Of a stretch of DNA of 64,000 bases, positions 58,819 to 64,000 are shown one piece after another. Each line of letters opens with the position of its first letter. The stretch's first letter is position 1. This DNA is from JAAEPI01 sp965212145. Its GTDB lineage: Bacteria; Bacteroidota; Bacteroidia; Cytophagales; Cyclobacteriaceae. The position numbers and the translations under genes are program-made. The notes under the pieces were generated by a model. That model ran no database searches. It had not been told where the DNA came from and saw only the letters and a program-made list of their open reading frames with translations. The stretch covers positions 124,001-188,000 of the forward strand of contig CBDBUY010000009.1 of the NCBI GenBank assembly GCA_965212145.1, read 5' to 3'.

Positions 58819-59098
58819 TTTCAAGCAACTTGATCCATTGTTACATTCTCAGCTACGACTGGCAGTCATGTCATTGCTGGTGGGAGTAGATTCTGCGGAG
58901 TTCGTTTTTATCAAGGAGAAGACAGGGGCTACAGCCGGAAACCTGAGTGTTCAATTGGACAAGCTCTCTACTGCCGGGTACATCAGTGTCACCAAGTCAT
59001 TTAAAGGAAAGAAACCCGTGACGACCTGTAGCATTACCAAGGTAGGAGTGAAGGCATTCGAAGATTACGTCAATGCTTTGAAGGGATATATCGACTAG
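58811..59098 (+). CDS. Winged-helix transcriptional regulator (PF13601-like)
   Basis: A 95-residue MarR-like winged-helix protein: LDPLLHSQLRLAVMSLLVGVDSAEFVFIKEKTGATAGNLSVQLDKLSTAGYISVTKSFKGKKPVTTCSITKVG. It probably binds the GTTTATAwTATAAAs palindromes upstream of its own operon (58191) and of 59142. The effector is unknown. Confidence 0.88.
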   Translation: MTDFKQLDPLLHSQLRLAVMSLLVGVDSAEFVFIKEKTGATAGNLSVQLDKLSTAGYISVTKSFKGKKPVTTCSITKVGVKAFEDYVNALKGYID

Positions 59099-59118
59099 CA
59101 ATTTTTTTTGAATATTAA

Positions 59119-59133
59119 GTTTATAATATAAAG
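59119..59133 (+). promoter_or_regulatory. Second palindromic operator
   Basis: GTTTATAATATAAAG, matching the 58191 site except at the centre and the last base. It lies 8 nt before the annotated ATG, after a TTTG (59107-59110) and before TAGTTTG (59134-59140), giving the same geometry. If this is the promoter, transcription begins at or after the ATG, so the true start may be the in-frame TTG at 59172. Confidence 0.65.
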
Positions 59134-59141
59134 TAGTTTGT

Positions 59142-59621
59142 ATGTATTTATATGTAAGTGGAAATATTGGATTGATTCATTTAGTAGCCTCTGTTTTGGC
59201 GGTGATATTTGGCACCATCATTCTTTTACAGAAGAAGGGGACCAGGCTTCACAAACAGATCGGATACTGGTACATCGGTTCAATGGCCGTATTGCTGATC
59301 ACCGCATTCATGTTGTACAATCTGTTCGGTGGCTTTGGGATCTTTCATGTGGCGGCCATTGTCAGCTCAGTCACTTTAGTCATGGGCATGTGGCCTGCAT
59401 TTAAGAGATCTAAACCCAACTGGATCATGCATCACTTAGCCTGGATGTATTGGTCAGTTTTTGGGCTATATGCCGCTTTCGCATCAGAAATATTTACACG
59501 GGTTGTTCCTACTGAATTTTTCTCAGGGGTAGGAATCGCAACCGGTTTGATCATGGCCGTTGGGGCCATTGGCTTCAAGCGAAACAAAAAAATCTGGGAA
59601 AAAAAATTTGTAAAATCATAA
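59142..59621 (+). CDS. DUF2306-type membrane protein
   Basis: A 159-residue protein with four membrane helices. GLIHLVASVLAVIFGTIILLQKKGTRLHKQIGYWYIGSM and the later SKPNWIMHHLAWMYWSVFGLYAAFASE match the DUF2306 (YqjF/predicted membrane) plan; the His residues suggest a haem or metal site. Probably controlled by the winged-helix regulator. Start uncertain (59142 or 59172). Confidence 0.8.
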   Translation: MYLYVSGNIGLIHLVASVLAVIFGTIILLQKKGTRLHKQIGYWYIGSMAVLLITAFMLYNLFGGFGIFHVAAIVSSVTLVMGMWPAFKRSKPNWIMHHLAWMYWSVFGLYAAFASEIFTRVVPTEFFSGVGIATGLIMAVGAIGFKRNKKIWEKKFVKS

Positions 59622-59625
59622 CATC

Positions 59626-60153
59626 ATGAAAACGATAAAAATTATCATTGGACTTTTGCTCGGACTGGTCATAATCATCAATGCCAATGCACAGTCAAAA
59701 GAACTGGCTCAAAAGAAAATGAAAGCACTGGCCCCTTTAGTTGGAAATTGGTCAGGGGTTGGCTGGATGATGACTCCTGATCGTCAGCGGCATGAATTCA
59801 CACAAAAGGAATGGATTGAGTACGCCCTGGATGGATCAGTGATCCAAATAAAGGGGCAAGGACGAAATGCCGCTGGCGAATTGGTTCACAATGCCATGGC
59901 CATTGTTTCGTATGATCAGGGTTCTGACGAATACGCATTGCAGTCTTACCTGGAAAATGGGGGGCAAACTCGGGCACAAATTGAAATCAAGGAGGATGGC
60001 AACATCGTCTGGTGGTTTAAGACTCCCGAGAATGCCACTATTAAATACACGATCCAAATCAATGAAGATACCTGGGTGGAAAATGGGAAATATTCACCGG
60101 ATGGTGAGATATGGTATCCTTTTATCGAGTTTACACTACAAAAAGAGGGGTAA
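59626..60153 (+). CDS. Exported DUF1579-like protein
   Basis: A 175-residue protein with a signal peptide (to about residue 23) and a lipocalin-like body: LAPLVGNWSGVGWMMTPDRQRHEFTQKEWIEYALDGSVIQIKGQGR, then EYALQSYLENG and IVWWFKTPENATIKYTIQ. It follows the DUF2306 gene by 4 nt. Ligand unknown. Confidence 0.75.
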   Translation: MKTIKIIIGLLLGLVIIINANAQSKELAQKKMKALAPLVGNWSGVGWMMTPDRQRHEFTQKEWIEYALDGSVIQIKGQGRNAAGELVHNAMAIVSYDQGSDEYALQSYLENGGQTRAQIEIKEDGNIVWWFKTPENATIKYTIQINEDTWVENGKYSPDGEIWYPFIEFTLQKEG

Positions 60154-60155
60154 TC

Positions 60156-60180
60156 AGGGGATCTTTGGATCCCCTTTTTT
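60156..60180 (+). terminator. Terminator after the DUF1579-like gene
   Basis: AGGGGATC-TTTG-GATCCCCT followed by T-run; a perfect 8-bp stem. It lies in the convergent gap before the MFS gene. Confidence 0.85.
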
Positions 60181-60193
60181 GATGAAGAAATGG

Positions 60194-61300
60194 CTATCTA
60201 AACATATACTCAAACAGCCCGGTCAAAACCTCTGAAGCTCCAATGTAAATGCCAACGCCATAAGTCACGTGTCTGACCGAAAGGTTCTGAATAGCAAACG
60301 GCAATCCGCTGATATTAATAAGGGTGAATGCAATGGCAATGATTATCGAACCAGAGAGTAATACTTCGAAACTAGGAGAGAACAACAGGATGAATACTCC
60401 GACTAATAAAATAACAAAACTCGATACGATTACTTTCCACAAAGACATTCGGGCAATTGCTCTACTGACCAGAAATCCAGAGATTGCACAAAAACCAAGT
60501 ATGGCAAACGATATGTATTCTCCGTATTCGGCATATTTTGGAAAACTAGTTTCGATATGATCCGGGAGGAATTCTATAAGAAATGCTTTCCCTATTCCCA
60601 AAAACAACCCAACGAATACAATGGAAGCATATGAAATAAATTTCTGCCTGCCCGGAACACGATCAGCCTTCTGTAGATCCGATTTACGTTGTAATACTTC
60701 ATCACTGGAGACCCGATGAAAGATGATGCCAGATCCTGCGATCAACACTCCGCCCATGATGAATGTAAGAGTATCCCCAAAGTAGGTGACTAGCAAGACA
60801 ACCACTGGCTCAATAGCATAGACTAATTCTGTAACCAGAAACAAGAACCCCATAACGATTGGGAGCTTCTTTGCCGGGGCAAATGCCTCAATCATGGAGT
60901 TGGCAGGGCTTACAAATAAATTCATGCAGACGAGCCAAATGACTATCATAATCGGAAGAAATTGTCTCATATCCATGAGATGGGCCGTAGAAATCATGGA
61001 TGCCACCACCATGAAGACCATGGCTGTCGCGCCGATCCCGACAGTGAATACGATCATATATTTACCGTTTTTTCGAAGAATGTAGTCAGATATTAATCCT
61101 GCGATGGGAGGAATTATAACCAATACAACTGCTTTAGCAATGATCATAAAATCAATCAAATGACCGATTTGTAGGTTTTGCATTAGGATGGGCTGGTATT
61201 CATGATATGCGATCCAACTAATCGCCACAACTGCATTTAAAAAGCCGAGGCTATAAACTTCTTTCCATTTAAGATCGGAGGTCGCTGCAGATGCTGACAT
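60194..61300 (-). CDS. MFS-like transporter
   Basis: A 368-residue, 11- or 12-helix membrane protein with weak major-facilitator signatures (IAGLISDYILRKNGKYM between helices 2 and 3 is the D-x-x-x-R-x-G-K form). N-terminal sequence SDLKWKEVYSLGFLNAVVAISWIAYHEYQPIL. Substrate unknown. Confidence 0.75.
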   Translation of the reverse strand: MSASAATSDLKWKEVYSLGFLNAVVAISWIAYHEYQPILMQNLQIGHLIDFMIIAKAVVLVIIPPIAGLISDYILRKNGKYMIVFTVGIGATAMVFMVVASMISTAHLMDMRQFLPIMIVIWLVCMNLFVSPANSMIEAFAPAKKLPIVMGFLFLVTELVYAIEPVVVLLVTYFGDTLTFIMGGVLIAGSGIIFHRVSSDEVLQRKSDLQKADRVPGRQKFISYASIVFVGLFLGIGKAFLIEFLPDHIETSFPKYAEYGEYISFAILGFCAISGFLVSRAIARMSLWKVIVSSFVILLVGVFILLFSPSFEVLLSGSIIIAIAFTLINISGLPFAIQNLSVRHVTYGVGIYIGASEVLTGLFEYMFR

Positions 61301-61376
61301 AATAGGTTCCTTTTGGTTGATTCGTAAAAGTTACGACCTAAACAGCATTACTGGATTTATCAAGCGACAAAATCTG

Positions 61377-62723
61377 TCATATTGCCGACAGGTCTATTTC
61401 TCTCTCATCAAAATGAAAGCCGAGTTCAGATAGCTCTTGCAATACGGGTTCATAAATCGCTGTTCTGGTTGGAACATGAACTCCCGGGAGATTGATATTC
61501 CCTTGTAGTACGAGTTTAACGGCAATTGCCAACGGAAGTCCGACCGTTTGAGACATGGCTGTATTTTGTTGATTTTCTCCCTCAACGACCATGTGCGATT
61601 GAATTTGACGTGGCTTTCCATTTTCAATGAAATCAAACTTGTGCCACATCACAATCAAATCGCGATCGTCCGGATTCAGTGTCCATTTCTTTTTTAGGAT
61701 ATGCTCAAGAATTTGAGCTGGCGTCCCTTTATCCAACCCAACTAAATCTTCGCTGAAAAGGCCAAGCCATTTCAGTTTGTACATTTCTTCACTTTCCAGG
61801 CCGATATTCAGATAATGAGCGAGCTTGAGCTCTATGGAGTCGTGAGGGTTGTATTGCAGGAAAGTATTGATAAACTGGCGGTGAGTCATTTTATCCACTT
61901 GCTCCAACTCATATGTGTCGTCCGTGGCTCCAAGCTGTACGAAGATGTCCCAAGCCTTACAAAAGCCTGTTCGTCGTAGCGTTCCTCGATATAGTGTTTT
62001 AATGCCCCGGAGATTATAGAGATCCAAATATTTCAAAGAATCGCGATTGGCGTATCCCTCAAAATATCCATATCCAGGAATGTGTATTACCTCTGTTCGT
62101 TGAAAAAGCTTGTGATAAGGGATGTACTTATAGCGCCCTTCCTGGATGAATTTGACATAGCCCTGCCCAGCCAAAACTACGTTGCGAGGGTTCCATGTGA
62201 ATTTATATTTCCATGGGTTGTCTTCGTTTCGATCTTCTTTAATGAGCCCACCGGTGAATGTCTCGAACCCGGTCAATTCCCCGCCTTCTGCCTTGATTCG
62301 ATCCAGCACTTTCATGGCGGACATGTGATCGATTCCCGGATCAAGTCCCAGCTCCATCAGGCAGTGTTTGCCCTTTTCCTCAAACTGGGGAGCCAACGCT
62401 TTGATGTCTTCTGAGAGGTATGAAGCGGTTAGGAAATTCTTACCAAGCTCTGCACATTTTTTAGCGGCGATGATGTGAAACCTGGCCGGAAGCATAGATA
62501 CAACCACATCTGATTTTTCTATTTCGGATTGCACATGTGCTTCATCCTGAATGTCAAATTCGATAACCTCAACTCTGTCACTTTCCTCGATTTTTCCTCT
62601 TGCAAGGCTTGGATCTTTCTCGCCAATGGTGATTTTCCAATCATTTGCGGACGCATTTTTCAGCAAGTATTGAATAAGCGATCCCGACGATCTGCCGGCT
62701 CCTAGGATAAGTATGTGGTGCAT
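61377..62723 (-). CDS. Saccharopine dehydrogenase-like NAD(P) oxidoreductase
   Basis: A 448-residue protein with Rossmann motif LGAGRSSGSLIQYLL (about 5-19) and the saccharopine reductase body: YLSEDIKALAPQFEEKGKHCLMELGLDPGIDHMSAMKVLDRI, then TGGLIKEDRNEDNPWKYKFTWNPRNVVLAGQG. It likely belongs to lysine (saccharopine) metabolism; a partner aminoadipate-semialdehyde enzyme is not in the window. The final segment DEREIDLSAI is typical. Confidence 0.87.
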   Translation of the reverse strand: MHHILILGAGRSSGSLIQYLLKNASANDWKITIGEKDPSLARGKIEESDRVEVIEFDIQDEAHVQSEIEKSDVVVSMLPARFHIIAAKKCAELGKNFLTASYLSEDIKALAPQFEEKGKHCLMELGLDPGIDHMSAMKVLDRIKAEGGELTGFETFTGGLIKEDRNEDNPWKYKFTWNPRNVVLAGQGYVKFIQEGRYKYIPYHKLFQRTEVIHIPGYGYFEGYANRDSLKYLDLYNLRGIKTLYRGTLRRTGFCKAWDIFVQLGATDDTYELEQVDKMTHRQFINTFLQYNPHDSIELKLAHYLNIGLESEEMYKLKWLGLFSEDLVGLDKGTPAQILEHILKKKWTLNPDDRDLIVMWHKFDFIENGKPRQIQSHMVVEGENQQNTAMSQTVGLPLAIAVKLVLQGNINLPGVHVPTRTAIYEPVLQELSELGFHFDEREIDLSAI

Positions 62724-62794
62724 TAGGTATTGTTACTCAGTAGAGGAGGCAATGATAATAATCGCACTGAATCCGCCCTAGAAAATTGAGATAA

Positions 62795-63544
62795 TTAAGA
62801 TTTTTTTCGATCAACGATCGTGCTGCTCGCCTGTGCAGTTGGGAAGATCAGCAGATCGGCGATGTTGACGTGCTGCGGTCTGCTGAGGACGAACTCGATG
62901 GTCTCTGCGATATCAATGGCTTTGAGCGGCTCGAAACCCTCATAAACAGACTTTGCGCGATCGGTATCTCCTTTGAATCGAACTTCAGAAAATTCTGTTT
63001 CTACCAAACCAGGATCTATGGAGCAAACTCTGATATTCGTACCATTCAGGTCCATCCGCATGCCCTTTGTGATCGCGTCTACTGCATGCTTGCTGGCGCA
63101 ATAAACATTGCCGTTAAGATAGACTTCCACGCCTGCTATCGATCCAATATTGATGATGTGTCCGGAGTTTCTTTTGACCATTCCCGGAAGGATAGACTTG
63201 GTCACATACAGCAGGCCTTTGACATTGATGTCGATCATGGCGTCCCAGTCGTCTACATCTCCGTCTTGAATTTTACTTAGGCCGTGGGCATTTCCAGCGT
63301 TATTGATCAGTACCTGCACACTCGTCCAGTTCTCGGGCAAAGAGTCCAAAGTGGAAAAAACCTCTTCTCGATTTCTAACATCAAAACTGAGTGTGAGTAC
63401 GTCCGTTTCCAATTCATTTTTCAGCTGCTCCAACCGATCGGTTCTACGGCCGCAAATGATCAGCGAATAGTTCTTTGCCAACAGTCTAGCCGTGGCTTCT
63501 CCAATGCCGCTGGTTGCGCCGGTGATGAGAGCAATCGGTTTCAA
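62795..63544 (-). CDS. Short-chain dehydrogenase, YdfG-like
   Basis: A 249-residue SDR: TGATSGIGEATARLL (cofactor), NNAGNAHG, and YCASKHAVDAITKGMRMDL with catalytic Tyr and Lys. Resembles YdfG-type serine/3-hydroxy acid dehydrogenases. Its start overlaps the stop of the PorT-like gene by 4 nt. Confidence 0.92.
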   Translation of the reverse strand: MKPIALITGATSGIGEATARLLAKNYSLIICGRRTDRLEQLKNELETDVLTLSFDVRNREEVFSTLDSLPENWTSVQVLINNAGNAHGLSKIQDGDVDDWDAMIDINVKGLLYVTKSILPGMVKRNSGHIINIGSIAGVEVYLNGNVYCASKHAVDAITKGMRMDLNGTNIRVCSIDPGLVETEFSEVRFKGDTDRAKSVYEGFEPLKAIDIAETIEFVLSRPQHVNIADLLIFPTAQASSTIVDRKKS

Positions 63545-64000
63545 TGCTTGTATGGATAGTTTTCCCTGTGCTTACTTCTTTTCTGTTTCCGTGGAGCTCC
63601 GGTCTTGATGGATGGTCGGCGTTTGCTTCCCCCGGTAAGCGTACTCGGCCCTCCTTCGAAAGTAATGTACAGTGTCAGGTTATGCGTGGTGACTTTCTTT
63701 AAAGGAGCGTTGAAATCACTCTTGCTATTTGGAGAAATCATGTTTCGAACACCCCATGAGTATCGAATTTCTGGAGAGAATTTGAAGAGCTGGAAGTACA
63801 TGTCGAATCCCGCCCCAACTTCAATGTTGATTTGATTCCTCAAAAGGTCCAGCTTTTCTGATGTGTCCTCTTTTTGTCCCCTTCCGACAGCTTCGAACGA
63901 AGGTTTGATTCCACCTAGCAGATACATGGCGTAATTTCCTCGTCGCTGTGATTTGTATTTGAACAACAGTGGTAGTTCCACAATTGTCGCATCCTTTATT
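63541..64000 (-). CDS. PorT-like outer-membrane beta-barrel protein (partial)
   Basis: The 3' part of a gene that runs off the window; the frame begins at or beyond 63981 and an earlier start is expected. The visible part has LELPLLFKYKSQRRGNYAMYLLGGIKPSFEAVG and FKFSPEIRYSWGVRNMISP, the form of PorT-family outer-membrane proteins in type IX secretion, and ends in a basic tail (RKQKRSKHRENYPYKH). An N-terminal signal peptide would lie outside the window. Confidence 0.72.
   Translation of the reverse strand, partial: IKDATIVELPLLFKYKSQRRGNYAMYLLGGIKPSFEAVGRGQKEDTSEKLDLLRNQINIEVGAGFDMYFQLFKFSPEIRYSWGVRNMISPNSKSDFNAPLKKVTTHNLTLYITFEGGPSTLTGGSKRRPSIKTGAPRKQKRSKHRENYPYKH

Overview
The window is chromosomal DNA of a Bacteroidota bacterium, most likely a marine member of the Cytophagales. 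This rests on a CotH-like protein with a type IX secretion C-terminal sorting domain, a PorT-like outer-membrane protein, several SCO/HemJ/DUF3109/DUF4230-type genes common in the phylum, and a promoter with the Bacteroidota TTTG / TAnnTTTG boxes. No plasmid or phage structural genes are visible.

Bases 1-11,600 hold the most unusual content: a gene-cassette array next to a tyrosine recombinase. Nine cassettes, all read on the minus strand, are separated by eight 216-222 bp imperfect palindromes of at least three sequence families. Each cassette starts with GTT plus a heptamer and ends with the exact reverse complement of that heptamer plus AAC. The heptamer differs in every cassette, and the match is 9-10 of 10 bases in all nine. 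This is the logic of integron cassettes, where the two outer boxes of attC pair only in the excised circle. Here the paired box is longer and cassette-specific, the recombination site is several times longer than a typical attC, the recombinase shows no IntI-type insertion, and the array lies at the 3' end of the recombinase gene. A 26-bp palindrome overlapping the recombinase stop codon is a good candidate attI. Cargo is five toxin-antitoxin modules (HigBA-like twice, Doc/Phd-like, DUF5615/DUF433, VapBC-like) plus lipoproteins and secreted proteins of unknown function. A small zinc-ribbon protein is divergent from the recombinase across a 58-bp palindrome.

11,750-16,811 is a tight five-gene operon of peptide-bond-type enzymes: esterase, ATP-grasp with a lysine/alanine/proline tail, YbdK-type carboxylate-amine ligase, class-I amidotransferase and a second ATP-grasp. 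It probably makes an unidentified small amide or peptide. 17-35 kb is ordinary core and metabolic DNA: gluconate uptake and phosphorylation, GH130 enzyme, two voltage-gated-type channels around a Bcp peroxiredoxin, FG-GAP protein, RhlE helicase, penicillin-acylase family protein, a 1157-residue TPR-CHAT protein and a BASS-type transporter.

35.5-38 kb is a cluster of gene 3'-end duplications: tRNA-Val(GAC), a DUF1801/YdeI-like gene (with a toxin-antitoxin module between the copies), and valS (four tandem copies of its last codons differing almost only at synonymous sites). 40.6-43 kb has an orphan membrane-protein gene bracketed by inverted copies of a short repeat, then a fatty-acid desaturase. 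45.4-50.5 kb is an overlapping four-gene envelope operon (DUF5675, amidase, two DUF4230-type proteins). 50.5-64 kb carries CotH, a sulfotransferase, haem proteins, YceI, a Crp/Fnr regulator, HemJ-SCO-cytochrome c, a small regulon with two matching palindromic operators, MFS and saccharopine-dehydrogenase-like genes, an SDR, and a PorT-like gene cut by the window edge.
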